DNA of 64,000 bases, taken from positions 124,001-188,000 of the forward strand of contig NC_015318.1 in the NCBI RefSeq assembly GCF_000194135.1, read 5' to 3'. The notes under the pieces were generated by a model that was not told the origin of the DNA, did not search any database, and saw only the letters and a program-made list of their open reading frames with translations. A program made the position numbers and the translations under genes. Source of the DNA: Hippea maritima DSM 10411 (lineage in GTDB: Bacteria; Campylobacterota_A; Desulfurellia; Desulfurellales; Hippeaceae). Below are positions 25,064 to 35,220 of the stretch, one piece after another (positions within the stretch are counted from its first letter, which is position 1; every line of letters starts with the position of its first letter).

Positions 25064-26323
25064 TTAAAAAGAAGCCAGAAGCGTTGTTAGTGGCTCAAAG
25101 AAGGCTATAGCAAATAGGTTGGCTATCATCACCAACAGAAACGGAAAAACCGCCTTGGATACGCTGAGTATTTTGCTTTTGGATATGGATGATGAGACGA
25201 TCAGGCAGATACCCAGTGGTGGTGTGAGCATGCCTATGGCTAAGTTTGTAACCACCATGACACCTGCTGTTGTGGGGTTTAGACCTGCGCTGTTTAATAT
25301 CGGTGCTACAACAGGCACAAACAGTATTAAAGATGCCGTTGTTTCAACGAATGTTCCCATAATGAGCAAGAATAGATTGACAAGTAGTATTAGGATTACT
25401 CTGTTTTGAGAAAAAGAAGCTAAAAATTCTTTTAACACCTCCTGCACATTGTTCATAGAAAGATACCATGAAAACACGCTTGCAACGGCGATGATAAACA
25501 GGATTATAGAACTTGTGATAACGCTGTTTAGGGCTGCTTTGTATAGCCCTTTTAGGTTTATCTCTCTGTAAATGAAAACCCCTACAATTAGTGAATAGAT
25601 AACAGCACAAGCCGCTGACTCTGTGGCTGTGAATATGCCTCCCAAGATACCGCCTATTACTATTACAGGTGTGCCCAAAGCCCATATTGAATCCTTCAAA
25701 GCCTCGACAAACTCCTTTTTGTCAAAGTTCTGTCTTGTTTTGTAGCTATCCTTTGAAAATATATATGCCACAAAAGAGAGTGATAGCCCAATCAAGATGC
25801 CTGGCAGAATACCTGCAACAAAGAGCTTTCCTATGGAGACACTCGTTATAAATCCATATATGATCATTGGTATTGATGGGGGTATGATAACACCGATAGA
25901 CCCGCCACTTGCCACAATACTTGCTGCAAAATCCTTATCGTAACCCTGTTTTTTCATAGAGGGGATTAAAATGGAACCTATGGCTGCCGTATCGGCTGCA
26001 GCTGATCCGCTAACACCAGCAAACAGCATGCTGGATAGTATTGCCGAGATGGCTAAGCCTCCCCTTAGGTGTCCAACCATCGATTCTGCAAGCCTTACTA
26101 TCCTTTTGGATAATCCACCTCTGTCCATAAGCGAACCTGCAAACATAAAAAGAGGTACGGCAATAAGCATGTATGAGTTTACGCCAGAGAACATCCTTTG
26201 AGCTATCATATAAAGCGGCAGGTGGGATTTAACAAAGGCTATAACAGTTGATAAACCAATAGCCAATGATATAGGAAAGGAAAGGGCTATTAAAATAAAG
26301 AGTATTAATATCAACCAGACCAT
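25064..26323 (-). CDS. dctM: TRAP transporter large permease subunit DctM
   Basis: A roughly 419-residue integral membrane protein. I start it at ATG 26321-26323, because MVWLILILFILIALSFPISLAIGL is the normal DctM N-terminus; a longer open frame to 26443 adds non-hydrophobic residues that lie inside dctQ. Family motifs include PLFMFAGSLMDRGGLSKRIVRLAESMVGHLRGGL, GVSGSAAADTAAIGSILIPSMKKQGYD and PPSIPMIIYG. It has about 12 hydrophobic segments and moves the solute with sodium or proton coupling. It overlaps dctQ by 13 nt. The substrate (organic acid class) cannot be read from sequence. Confidence 0.93.
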   Translation of the reverse strand: MVWLILILFILIALSFPISLAIGLSTVIAFVKSHLPLYMIAQRMFSGVNSYMLIAVPLFMFAGSLMDRGGLSKRIVRLAESMVGHLRGGLAISAILSSMLFAGVSGSAAADTAAIGSILIPSMKKQGYDKDFAASIVASGGSIGVIIPPSIPMIIYGFITSVSIGKLFVAGILPGILIGLSLSFVAYIFSKDSYKTRQNFDKKEFVEALKDSIWALGTPVIVIGGILGGIFTATESAACAVIYSLIVGVFIYREINLKGLYKAALNSVITSSIILFIIAVASVFSWYLSMNNVQEVLKEFLASFSQNRVILILLVNLFLLIMGTFVETTASLILFVPVVAPILNSAGLNPTTAGVMVVTNLAIGMLTPPLGICLIVSSSISKSKILSVSKAVFPFLLVMIANLFAIAFFEPLTTLLASF

Positions 26324-26802
26324 TGTGATATTATTTCCACTAACCGATTTATGATGTGGATACTGAATATAGCGCTGCTTACAGGCACAATTAGGAATAT
26401 GTATGCATAGGGCAACTGCAGAGTGGCCGTTCTTTGAAGCCACATCATGGGTAGAAATTTAAGGCTCACGACAAACAAAAGAACCATAAACGATAAGAAC
26501 GACAACTCTATCAGAAGTTCGATAAACCTTTTGCCTTTCAGCGGCAGGTATTCTACAAAAACATCCACGCCTATGTGTGCTTTGTGCTTGTAAGCAACAG
26601 TTGATCCAAGAAATGTGATATAAACAAGCAAGAATCTGCAAAGCTCAGAGGAGTAATAGATCGAATTGTTCAATATATACCTGTAAAACACAGAAAGCAC
26701 CATAAAAAAGGATAGAATAAGGGCAAGCAACACCACCAGAACCTCGATCAGTTTATTGATGGTGTTGCTTAAAAGATTGCTAATTTTGACTATTCTTTTC
26801 AT
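26311..26802 (-). CDS. dctQ: TRAP transporter small permease subunit DctQ
   Basis: A 163-residue protein with four hydrophobic helices. It matches DctQ: VFYRYILNNSIYYSSELCRFLLVYITFLGSTVAYKHKAHIGVDVFVEYLP, the conserved SEE/SSEL..R and H-I-V-D loop region between helices 2 and 3. It is the small membrane partner of DctM. It overlaps dctP by 23 nt and dctM by 13 nt, so all three TRAP genes are translationally coupled. Confidence 0.9.
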   Translation of the reverse strand: MKRIVKISNLLSNTINKLIEVLVVLLALILSFFMVLSVFYRYILNNSIYYSSELCRFLLVYITFLGSTVAYKHKAHIGVDVFVEYLPLKGKRFIELLIELSFLSFMVLLFVVSLKFLPMMWLQRTATLQLPYAYIFLIVPVSSAIFSIHIINRLVEIISQWSG

Positions 26803-27757
26803 AGGTTAGAATTTCATCTAAATACTTTCTTGCTACACCATGGAATTGGTTTTTTAGCGGCTCGACCCTCTTTTTGAACGACTCTATGTCTGGATGCTCA
26901 TCGACTATCATTCCATGTTTTTTTAGCTCATCCAAAAAGAAGGCTGCTTTTTCCCTGTTTAGGTTTCTCTCATATATCGAGGCCTCTTTTGTTGCCTCAA
27001 ACATAAGCTTTTTGTATTTGTCTGGAAGGCTATTATAGAAACTCTTGCTTCCCACAAACACCAAAGCAGAATAAACATGCCTTGTCAGTGTTAAATACTT
27101 TTGAACCTCATACAGTTTGTATTGGTATATGACGGCTAAGGGATTTTCCTGTCCATCTATAACATGTTGTGCAAGCTGGGTGTAGATAGGCCACGGCATG
27201 GGTGTTGGATTAGCCCCAAGTGCCCTCCAGATCTTTACATGGAATTGGCTGTTCATAACCCTGATTTTTAAGCCTTTGAGGTCTTTTGCAGAATGCACAG
27301 GCCTTACGGAGTTTGTTAGATTTCTAAAACCGTTCTCTAAGAAATGATAACCTATAAGATTGGCCTTTGGGAACTCATTCAGTATAGCCCTTCCTATCTT
27401 GCCATCAAGGATCTCATCTGCCTGTTTGTAGCTGTTAAATATGAAGGGGAATTCGATTGCTTTAATAGCAGGAACAAATTTGTCTATAGGCCCTGCAGTT
27501 ATAACGCCCATCTGAAGGGCACCCATCTGAAGCTGCTGGAGTATATCTGTTTCATTACCAACAGAGCCTGAGTAATGTATGATCACCTTAATCTGCCCGT
27601 GACTTTCCTTCTCAACGATCTGTTTGAGTTTTAAAGCCGCTTTGTAATGGAATGTCTTTGGCGTTGTTACAATACCCAAGTTTATTGTGTAGGTTTTAGC
27701 AAATGCGCTGGATACAACAAATAAAAATAACAATACTGCAAACATCAGCTTTTTCAT
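26780..27757 (-). CDS. dctP: TRAP transporter periplasmic solute-binding protein DctP
   Basis: A roughly 325-residue binding protein. ATG 27755-27757 is preferred to 27772 because GAGGGAGGCTAGC precedes it directly. A signal peptide (KKLMFAVLLFLFVVSSAFA) leads into YTINLGIVTTPKTFHYKAALKLKQIVEKES. The family motif around the carboxylate-binding arginine is seen in GLKIRVMNSQFHVKIWRALGANPTPMPWPIYTQL. Such proteins bind carboxylic acids (C4-dicarboxylates, pyruvate, lactate, sialic acid and others). It is first in dctPQM, behind a consensus promoter that carries an inverted repeat. Confidence 0.93.
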   Translation of the reverse strand: MKKLMFAVLLFLFVVSSAFAKTYTINLGIVTTPKTFHYKAALKLKQIVEKESHGQIKVIIHYSGSVGNETDILQQLQMGALQMGVITAGPIDKFVPAIKAIEFPFIFNSYKQADEILDGKIGRAILNEFPKANLIGYHFLENGFRNLTNSVRPVHSAKDLKGLKIRVMNSQFHVKIWRALGANPTPMPWPIYTQLAQHVIDGQENPLAVIYQYKLYEVQKYLTLTRHVYSALVFVGSKSFYNSLPDKYKKLMFEATKEASIYERNLNREKAAFFLDELKKHGMIVDEHPDIESFKKRVEPLKNQFHGVARKYLDEILTYEKNSQN

Positions 27758-27783
27758 GCTAGCCTCCCTCAAAAGTTTTTGAA

Positions 27784-27817
27784 AATATAGATTGTGTTTC
27801 TGTTTGAGTCAATCTAT
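27784..27817 (-). promoter_or_regulatory. Promoter of dctPQM with an operator-like inverted repeat
   Basis: On the minus strand TTGACT (27807-27812) and TATATT (27784-27789) are separated by 17 bp. The perfect 8-bp inverted repeat ATAGATTG (27787-27794) / CAATCTAT (27810-27817), spaced by 15 bp, overlaps both promoter boxes. A regulator bound here would block or control RNA polymerase. A 10-bp copy of one half-site with its flank recurs at 28646-28655. Confidence 0.6.
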
Positions 27818-27847
27818 AAGTGTGTTTTATTGTTTTAACAAAACTGC

Positions 27848-28594
27848 TTATTTTGTGTTATTTTTTATGAATTGTTCTATTAAGTGTGTGTTTATGCCCG
27901 AATATCTTTTACCGGAGGGCAGAATTATGGTGGGTGTTTCTGTTATGTTGAGGTTGTCTATTATCAGTCTGTTGGTTCTTTTTATATAGTCTATACCCTT
28001 TTTGCATCTATCTGTTTTGCCGTAATTGCCTTTTAGGTAATCGCTGAATCCCTTTTTGTTGCAGATAAAGGATTGTATCCGGCTATTTGAGCCTTTGTAT
28101 TTGCTTATAAAGATGAGTTTTGCGCCTATGTTGAGTTTATTGCAGATTCTTTTGATATCTTGCTTAATGTTGTTGGAGTATGGGCATTCAGGGTCAACCA
28201 CAAGGTAAAAGAACTTACCGTTGCTCTTTGCCGTCTGTGGAAAATAGCTTACCGCCACGGAGCTGCTCAGGTTTTTGCCGTATTTGGTGAATAGCTTTTT
28301 GAATCGGGCTGATAGGTATGAGTTTATCTCCCTACTGCTTAACGATTTGCCGTTTTTGAACAGTGAGCCTACAATGGCTATCTCTTTGTTTGCGTATATC
28401 GGTATGATCTTGCCGTTTGCTTCTATTAATATGTCGCATAGATTTACATCCTTTAGGGGGGTTTTGGATATAATTCTATAATCGGCCGGCATATAGGGCA
28501 TGATTTTGGTTAGGCTTATATTATCGCAAATATTTGAGGTATGCGCTGTGGGATTTATAAGTAAACTCAAAAGTAAGATTGTTAAAATCAGCAT
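27848..28594 (-). CDS. DsbC/DsbG-like periplasmic thioredoxin-fold protein with a single-Cys motif
   Basis: A 248-residue exported protein: signal peptide MLILTILLLSLLINPTAHTS, an N-terminal DsbC-like dimerisation part (about 25-105), then a thioredoxin fold with VVDPECPYSN near residue 133. Other fold elements are a long helix (IKQDIKRICNKL) and the cis-Pro loop ITETPTIILPSGKRYSG. DsbC and DsbG normally carry CPYC; here the second cysteine is Ser, so ordinary two-cysteine redox chemistry is not possible at this site. Additional cysteines occur elsewhere in the chain. The gene faces away from an 84-residue orphan gene. The role is unknown, perhaps binding or monothiol activity. Confidence 0.75.
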   Translation of the reverse strand: MLILTILLLSLLINPTAHTSNICDNISLTKIMPYMPADYRIISKTPLKDVNLCDILIEANGKIIPIYANKEIAIVGSLFKNGKSLSSREINSYLSARFKKLFTKYGKNLSSSVAVSYFPQTAKSNGKFFYLVVDPECPYSNNIKQDIKRICNKLNIGAKLIFISKYKGSNSRIQSFICNKKGFSDYLKGNYGKTDRCKKGIDYIKRTNRLIIDNLNITETPTIILPSGKRYSGINTHLIEQFIKNNTK

Positions 28595-28622
28595 AGTTCA
28601 ATTCTAACTTATTTGTATCTAC

Positions 28623-28658
28623 TTGACAAGTTATACTGCAGTTAGCACAATCTATTAT
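28623..28658 (+). promoter_or_regulatory. Possible promoter/operator region upstream of the small orphan gene
   Basis: TTGACA (28623-28628) is followed 17 bp later by CACAAT, and TATTAT lies a little further on. The segment CACAATCTAT (28646-28655) repeats the dctP half-site found at 27787-27796 on the other strand. Spacing of the promoter boxes is imperfect, so the call is tentative. Confidence 0.35.
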
Positions 28659-28687
28659 GATTTGAATTATTTATGTGGAGGTGGGAT

Positions 28688-28942
28688 ATGGATAATCTAT
28701 TGCTTGTTGAAAAATCCGCGAGGGCTCTGGATGAGGCTGGGAGAATACCTTTTAGTGAGGAGGATATTTTAAGATATATCAAAGAAAAGTTTAAAAAGGA
28801 TATATCTATTGAAAAAGTGAAGGATGCTGTGGAGATTTTATCTGTTTCAAGTAAGAGAGAGTCTCCTGTAAGAAAGTGTATTTATAAAGAAAAGGAAGGT
28901 GGATACTCTTATTTACATGCTTGTTCTTTTGGTGTAAGTTGA
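28688..28942 (+). CDS. Small protein of unknown function (84 residues)
   Basis: I do not recognise this protein. ATG 28688 follows a good GGAGGTGGGAT ribosome site, whereas the frame's first ATG (28673) precedes that site. The predicted chain is mainly helical and charged, with a winged-helix-like feel (FSEEDILRYIKEKFKKDISIEKVKDAVEIL). It ends in a Cys/Lys/Tyr-rich tail ([19 protein letters not shown]). Codon use resembles its neighbours. Its last 34 nt overlap the end of the convergent dus gene. The helical core could be a small DNA-binding or adaptor fold, but nothing in the sequence proves that. Confidence 0.55.
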   Translation: MDNLLLVEKSARALDEAGRIPFSEEDILRYIKEKFKKDISIEKVKDAVEILSVSSKRESPVRKCIYKEKEGGYSYLHACSFGVS

Positions 28943-29871
28943 TTGACTTCTATTCTGTCTATTATATTTAAGGCTTCATTGTTTGTAGAACAGTTGTTTA
29001 TCATATTGTTAAAGCGTTTTATGTTTGGATAGCCTTTTAGGTAGGCATGAAAGAACTTTCTGAACTGTCTTATAGCCGTATCACCCCAAAAATCTATCAT
29101 ATATTGCAGGTGTCTTTTCATTACGGCTTTGACAAAGCCCAGATCCCTGTTTGTGTCCACCTTTTTGTTTAGATCCTCAAAGATAAACGGTTTTCCTATA
29201 GCAGCTTGGCCTATCATTAGATACTCACAACCGGTTATCCTTTTGACCTGTTGAGCCTTTTTGAATGAGTCTATGCCGCCATTTGCCACAACGGGTATGG
29301 ATAGAACGCTGTTTATCTGGCCTATATGGTTGTAATCTACCTCTCCTTTGAAGTATTGGCTCTTTAGCCTGCCGTGTATGGTGATAAAATCTATTCCAGA
29401 TCGCTCAAGCTCTTTGTAAAGCTCAACAGGATTTATCTTTTCATAGCCGATACGCATCTTTATGCTTAGCGGTTTTTTTAGGTGTTTTCTTAGTGTTTGT
29501 GTGATGCTTATGAGTTTTTTGGGTTCTTTTAATAGGTATGAGCCTGCTTTTGCCCGTATGACTTTGGGAGCAGGGCAGCCTGCATTTATATCTATGCAAT
29601 CACAGAACGGCTCAACAAATTGAGCAGCATAGAGGAATAGCCTTTCATCTGAACCGAACAGCTGTATGCAGTATGGCTTATCGGTTATATCCCTTTCTAT
29701 GAGCTTTAAGGTTTTTTTGTTTTTGTAATAGATGGCATTTACAGAGATGAGCTCGCTAAATGTTAAACCGCAACCAAATTCCCTGCATAGTTTCCTAAAC
29801 GGTTTATCTGTATAGCCCGCCATCGGGGCTAAAAAGTAATTTGATTTTATCTTTAAGGGGAAGTTATCCAC
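28909..29871 (-). CDS. dus: tRNA-dihydrouridine synthase
   Basis: A 320-residue flavoprotein of the Dus family: N-terminal [43 protein letters not shown], catalytic [19 protein letters not shown] (Cys acting as proton donor), [18 protein letters not shown] and [16 protein letters not shown] followed by [19 protein letters not shown]. It reduces uridine in the D-loop of tRNA using FMN and NADPH. It overlaps the end of rho by 8 nt, forming a rho-dus pair. Which D-loop position it modifies (DusA/B/C class) was not resolved. Confidence 0.93.
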   Translation of the reverse strand: MDNFPLKIKSNYFLAPMAGYTDKPFRKLCREFGCGLTFSELISVNAIYYKNKKTLKLIERDITDKPYCIQLFGSDERLFLYAAQFVEPFCDCIDINAGCPAPKVIRAKAGSYLLKEPKKLISITQTLRKHLKKPLSIKMRIGYEKINPVELYKELERSGIDFITIHGRLKSQYFKGEVDYNHIGQINSVLSIPVVANGGIDSFKKAQQVKRITGCEYLMIGQAAIGKPFIFEDLNKKVDTNRDLGFVKAVMKRHLQYMIDFWGDTAIRQFRKFFHAYLKGYPNIKRFNNMINNCSTNNEALNIIDRIEVNQLTPKEQACK

Positions 29872-31162
29872 GGTTCATTGATTCTAAAAATTCCCTATTT
29901 GTTTTTGTCTTTGAGAGTTTATCTAATAGGAATAGCATAGCATCTATGTCGTTCATCTCTATGAGTATCTTTCTTAAAATCCAGATTCTGTTGAGTTGAT
30001 CCCTTGGGACTAAGAGCTCCTCTTTTCTTGTTCCTGAGCGGGTTATGTCTATTGCAGGGAATATTCTTCTGTCTGATAAACCCCTATCCAGGTGAAGCTC
30101 CATGTTGCCTGTGCCTTTGAACTCTTCAAAGATTACATCGTCCATCCTTGAACCTGTATCTATTAGAGCTGTTGCTATGATTGTAAGGCTGCCTCCGTCT
30201 TCAACATTTCTTGCTGCACCGAAGAACCTCTTTGGCTTTTGAAGGGCGTTTGAATCAAGACCGCCAGAGAGAACCTTGCCGCTTGGTGGTATAACGGAGT
30301 TATAAGCCCTTGCCAGCCTTGTGATAGAATCAAGCAGGATCAACACATCGTATCCATGCTCAACCAGCCTTTTTGCCCTCTCCAACACGATCTCTGCCAC
30401 CTGTATATGTCTTTCGGGTGATTCATCAAATGTTGAGCTTATAACCTCGGCCTTGACAGATCGTTTCATGTCTGTAACCTCTTCAGGTCTTTCATCTATC
30501 AAAAGTACGATAATTTTTATTTCTGGATGATTGTATGTGATGCTGTTTGCTATGTTTTGCAGAAGAACCGTTTTTCCTGTTCTTGGTGGTGCTACTATTA
30601 AACCCCTCTGGCCTTTGCCTATAGGAGTTATTAGATCCATAACGCGGGATGACATGTTATCCGGTGTGGTCTCAAGTTTGATCCTTTCCATCGGATAAAG
30701 TGGGGTTAGATCATCAAAATGCTTTCGTTTTAAAGCCTCATTAGGAGATTTGTAATTGATTTGTTCTATCTTTAGTAGAGCATAGTATTTTTCGTTGTCC
30801 TTTGGTGCTCTAACTTGACCGTATATGTAGTCACCTGTTTTTAAGCCAAATTTTCTTATCTGGGAAGGCGATACGTAGATATCGTTTTGCCCAGCTAAGT
30901 AATTGTTTGCAGGAGAACGCAAAAAGCCAAAATTATCGGGCAATATTTCTAAAACACCTTCTCCTTTCATCAGGCTTTGAATCCCAATTTGAGATTCCTT
31001 TTCTGTTTCTTTACCCTTTTGTTCTTCTTTTGGTTCCATTCTCTTTAGAATCTCCTCTATCAGCTCGTTTTTCCTTTTAATTGTTGTTGGTATACCCAGG
31101 CTCTTGCCTATTTCAACAAGCTCAACAAGCTTTTTTTTGCTTAACTCCTCTTTCGAATACAT
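29864..31162 (-). CDS. rho: Transcription termination factor Rho
   Basis: A 432-residue Rho. It has the N-terminal Rho-N helical domain ([31 protein letters not shown]), the cold-shock-like RNA-binding domain ([43 protein letters not shown]), then the RecA-like motor with Walker [13 protein letters not shown]. The Q-loop region is [23 protein letters not shown], the R-loop [11 protein letters not shown]. It is a hexameric RNA helicase that ends transcription. It is followed by an overlapping dus gene. Confidence 0.97.
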   Translation of the reverse strand: MYSKEELSKKKLVELVEIGKSLGIPTTIKRKNELIEEILKRMEPKEEQKGKETEKESQIGIQSLMKGEGVLEILPDNFGFLRSPANNYLAGQNDIYVSPSQIRKFGLKTGDYIYGQVRAPKDNEKYYALLKIEQINYKSPNEALKRKHFDDLTPLYPMERIKLETTPDNMSSRVMDLITPIGKGQRGLIVAPPRTGKTVLLQNIANSITYNHPEIKIIVLLIDERPEEVTDMKRSVKAEVISSTFDESPERHIQVAEIVLERAKRLVEHGYDVLILLDSITRLARAYNSVIPPSGKVLSGGLDSNALQKPKRFFGAARNVEDGGSLTIIATALIDTGSRMDDVIFEEFKGTGNMELHLDRGLSDRRIFPAIDITRSGTRKEELLVPRDQLNRIWILRKILIEMNDIDAMLFLLDKLSKTKTNREFLESMNRG

Positions 31163-31202
31163 AAAACCCCTCTGATCTTTGTTTTTATTTTTTTAAAGAT
31201 TT

Positions 31203-31949
31203 TTATTCGCTTATAGCGCTTATTTTTACGACTAACGATAGTTCTTCTTTTGTAAGGACATCGATGCTGAATTTTTTTGAAAGCTCTATATAATCTTTAA
31301 TTTGGGAGAAATCAACGGAGAAAGTCTCTATAAATTTTTTGTTTAAAAGCACTTTCTGAAAGCCCCTTTTTCCGGAGGAAAACGCGGATGCCTTAACAAT
31401 GCTTTTAAAGATAAATTTACTTACGCCAAAACTAAACAGAACTGTATCTACCTTTCTTTTGAATTGAACATCTAATGATGCATTATATCTGTTTATTACC
31501 TTTGTTGCAAGTTCTTTGTAGGATTTTTCACATAACGAATCGGCAAGGTTTTCTATATATAGGTGCTTAATGTTGGACATTTCTTTTACCATTATTCCGT
31601 GAGCTACGCTATCAGCTGCAAGATGACTTAAATATCCATAGGCAAATGCCTTTTCTCTATCATTTTGCGCATTTTTAAGCAGAGAAAAACCGATTTTCCA
31701 ATTATGAGAGTGTTTATCTTTTTCGCTTAAACTTTTCCCCACTATAAAATCCGGCGCTAGAGATCCGTATAAATATTCGTTTAGGTTGCTTGCTAAGAGA
31801 ATCTTTAAAAAGTCAGGTAATTTCTCTAAACTTGCCAGAGATACACCTATATGTACCGATGGCCCCCATGCAAAACTATTTTGGGGTATTATCAATATGA
31901 CAATTACAGTTGTGAGTAGAACTAAGAAGATCTTAGACATCTCCTTCAT
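31203..31949 (-). CDS. Secreted zinc-dependent phospholipase C-like protein
   Basis: A 248-residue exported protein of the zinc-dependent phospholipase C (PF00882-type) family. The signal peptide ends in QNSFA, leaving a mature N-terminus WGPSVHIGVS. In Bacillus cereus PLC the mature Trp1 amino group is a zinc ligand, so this cleavage is meaningful. Further likely ligands are seen in SLAPDFIVG, KHSHNW and YGYLSHLAADSVAHG. ATG 31949 has no clear ribosome site and ATG 31940 is an alternative start. It lies 40 nt upstream of rho. The substrate could be a phospholipid, but many bacterial members are uncharacterised. Confidence 0.8.
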   Translation of the reverse strand: MKEMSKIFLVLLTTVIVILIIPQNSFAWGPSVHIGVSLASLEKLPDFLKILLASNLNEYLYGSLAPDFIVGKSLSEKDKHSHNWKIGFSLLKNAQNDREKAFAYGYLSHLAADSVAHGIMVKEMSNIKHLYIENLADSLCEKSYKELATKVINRYNASLDVQFKRKVDTVLFSFGVSKFIFKSIVKASAFSSGKRGFQKVLLNKKFIETFSVDFSQIKDYIELSKKFSIDVLTKEELSLVVKISAISE

Positions 31950-32003
31950 AATACAGCAAAAAAACCAAAAGTCAAATTTTTGCTTATATCAAAATCAAAA
32001 ACC

Positions 32004-32031
32004 TTGACTTTTAAATCTAAAACTGTAAAAT
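32004..32031 (+). promoter_or_regulatory. Predicted promoter of the tRNA-Gln/tRNA-Glu transcript
   Basis: TTGACT (32004-32009) and TAAAAT (32026-32031) are separated by 16 bp. The -10 box ends 11 bp before the mature tRNA-Gln start. Confidence 0.55.
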
Positions 32032-32042
32032 CCCAGCAGGTT

Positions 32043-32116
32043 TGGGATGTCGTCTAACGGTAGGACAGCGGACTCTGGATCCGCGAGTCGGGGTTCGAAT
32101 CCCTGCATCCCAGCCA
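32043..32116 (+). tRNA. tRNA-Gln (anticodon CTG)
   Basis: A complete cloverleaf: acceptor TGGGATG pairs with CATCCCA (32106-32112), D-arm GTCTAACGGTAGGAC, anticodon stem GCGGA/TCCGC with loop CTCTGGA (anticodon CTG), T-arm with GGTTCGAATC, discriminator G and an encoded CCA. The U1-A72 pair is typical of tRNA-Gln. It is followed after 11 nt by tRNA-Glu. Confidence 0.95.
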
Positions 32117-32127
32117 TTGTTAATTGT

Positions 32128-32202
<75 letters not shown>

Positions 32203-32240
32203 TTTTTTTATTTTTGTTCTCTCCTACAGGGTGTAAATGC

Positions 32241-33310
<1,070 letters not shown>

Positions 33311-33311
<1 letters not shown>

Positions 33312-34489
33312 TGAGGTTTATAAACGATGTTGACATAAAAGGTAAGAGAGTCTTTATACGGTGCGATTTCAATGTTCCCATGGATGAAAATGGCAATATT
33401 ACAGATGACAATAGGATAAGGGCAGCTCTTCCCACAATTCAATATGCAATAGATAACAAGGCAAAAGTAATCTTAGCAAGCCATCTTGGAAGACCAAAGG
33501 GTAAACCTGACCCTAAGTATTCTTTGAAGGCTGTAGCAAAGAGACTCTCAACGCTACTTGGCAGGAATGTTGTATTCATTGAGGATTTTAAGACTCAAAG
33601 AGATTTGATTGATGCTTTAGGTGATGGTGATGTTGCTCTTCTTGAAAATTTAAGATTTTATCCCGAAGAGGAGGCAAACTCCGAGGAATTTGCCAGGCAA
33701 CTTATTGAGCTATTTGATATTTATGTAAACGACGCATTTGGTGTATGTCATAGAAAACATGCATCAGTTTATGCGCTGCCCAAGCTTGCTCTAATAGCTG
33801 TGGGCGGATTTTTATTGAAGAAGGAGTTGGACTATTTTAACAAGATATTCACCATTGAAGATAAACCCTTTGTAGCCGTCATAGGTGGCGCAAAGGTTTC
33901 GGGGAAATTGGATTGTTTGATTAATCTAATTGATAAGGCCGATAAGCTTATAATAGGTGGCGCTCAAGCTTTTACCTTTTTGAAGGCATTGGGCTATGAA
34001 ACGGGTAAAAGCCTTGTTGAGGATGATTTAATAGATGAGGCAAAAAGAGTAATGGAGAAGGCAAAAGGTAAAGGTGTTAGGTTCTATCTGCCCGTTGATT
34101 TTGTTTGTTCTACATCCGTTGAGGATGCAACTAATTCCAGAACATTTACATATCAGGAGATTCCAGATGATCTGATGGGGTTGGATATAGGGCCTGCTAC
34201 CATTGAACTATTTAAAGAAGCCCTTAGTGATGCCAAAGTTGTTGTTTGGAATGGACCTATGGGTGTTTTTGAAGTTAATGCGTTTGCAAACGGTACAAAC
34301 GAGATTGCAAAAGCTATAGGAAACCTAAATGCTTTGAGTGTTGTGGGTGGAGGCGATACAGCTGAGGCTGTAGAAAAGGCTGGACAAAGCCATAATATGA
34401 GTTATATATCAACAGGTGGAGGGGCTTCTTTAAAGCTTTTGGAGGGTAAAACCTTACCCGTAGTTGAAGTGTTGGAGAGTAAGTCATGA
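33311..34489 (+). CDS. pgk: Phosphoglycerate kinase
   Basis: About 392 residues with the PGK landmarks RVFIRCDFNVPMDENGNITDDNRIRAALPTI, LASHLGRPKG, LLENLRFYPEEEAN, VNDAFGVCHRKHAS, GGAKVSGKL and the C-terminal SVVGGGDTAEAVE plus STGGGASLKLLEG. ATG 33311 overlaps the gap stop by one base (TGATG); GTG 33308 is an alternative start. It transfers phosphate between 1,3-bisphosphoglycerate and ADP. It overlaps tpiA by 4 nt. Confidence 0.97.
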
Positions 34490-35220
34490 TGAGAAATATA
34501 ATTGCTGCCAATTGGAAAATGCATTTTGACCTTGATAGTGCTATACAAGTGGCATCTCAGATGAAAGATGACCTGAGTAGTTTTGGTAAAACCGAAATCA
34601 TTGTTTGTCCCAGTTTTGTGTTTTTACATCCACTGGCTAATATTTTTAATGAATCTAATATCAAGCTCGGCGCACAAAATGTATATTTTGAGGATAAAGG
34701 AGCATTCACCGGGGAAGTTTCACCGTCCATGCTAAAAAGCGTAGGCTGTGAATATGTAATAATAGGTCACTCTGAAAGAAGGCATATATTTCTTGAAAGT
34801 GATATAGATATCCAGAAAAAGGTAAAAAAAGCCTTAGAATACAACCTTAAGCCCATTCTTTGTGTGGGTGAGACACTCTCTCAAAGAAAAGAGGACAAGG
34901 CATTCGATGTTGTTGAAAGGCAGATTATCTCAGCGCTTGATGGTGTTGATTTGAATAAGGTAATTATTGCATATGAGCCTGTTTGGGCTATTGGCACAGG
35001 CGTTGCTGCTGATGAGGCTACCGTTGGGGAGATGCACAACTTTTTAGCTAATTTAGTTGAAGACGTTCCGATTCTATATGGTGGAAGTGTAAAGCCAGAA
35101 AACGCCTTTAACCTTGCAAAAATAGATACAGTAAATGGATTTTTGGTTGGCTCTGCAAGTTTGGATACAGGCAGCTTAAAAAGAATTATAGTGGAATTCG
35201 AGAAAGCAAAGGGGGTTTGA
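34486..35220 (+). CDS. tpiA: Triosephosphate isomerase
   Basis: A 244-residue TIM barrel: IIAANWKMHFDLDSA (active-site Asn and Lys), CEYVIIGHSERRHIF (catalytic His in GHSERR), IIAYEPVWAIGTG (catalytic Glu in YEPVWAIGTG, loop 6 following) and VPILYGGSVKPENA plus GFLVGSASLD for phosphate binding. It interconverts dihydroxyacetone phosphate and glyceraldehyde 3-phosphate. It overlaps pgk by 4 nt, and its TGA abuts the secG ATG. Confidence 0.97.
   Translation: MMRNIIAANWKMHFDLDSAIQVASQMKDDLSSFGKTEIIVCPSFVFLHPLANIFNESNIKLGAQNVYFEDKGAFTGEVSPSMLKSVGCEYVIIGHSERRHIFLESDIDIQKKVKKALEYNLKPILCVGETLSQRKEDKAFDVVERQIISALDGVDLNKVIIAYEPVWAIGTGVAADEATVGEMHNFLANLVEDVPILYGGSVKPENAFNLAKIDTVNGFLVGSASLDTGSLKRIIVEFEKAKGV

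Noticed and set aside
25064-26443. The 40-residue N-terminal extension of DctM up to 26443
   Set aside because: It is Cys/His/Lys-rich, not hydrophobic, overlaps dctQ out of frame, and DctM proteins start at the MVWLILILF segment.
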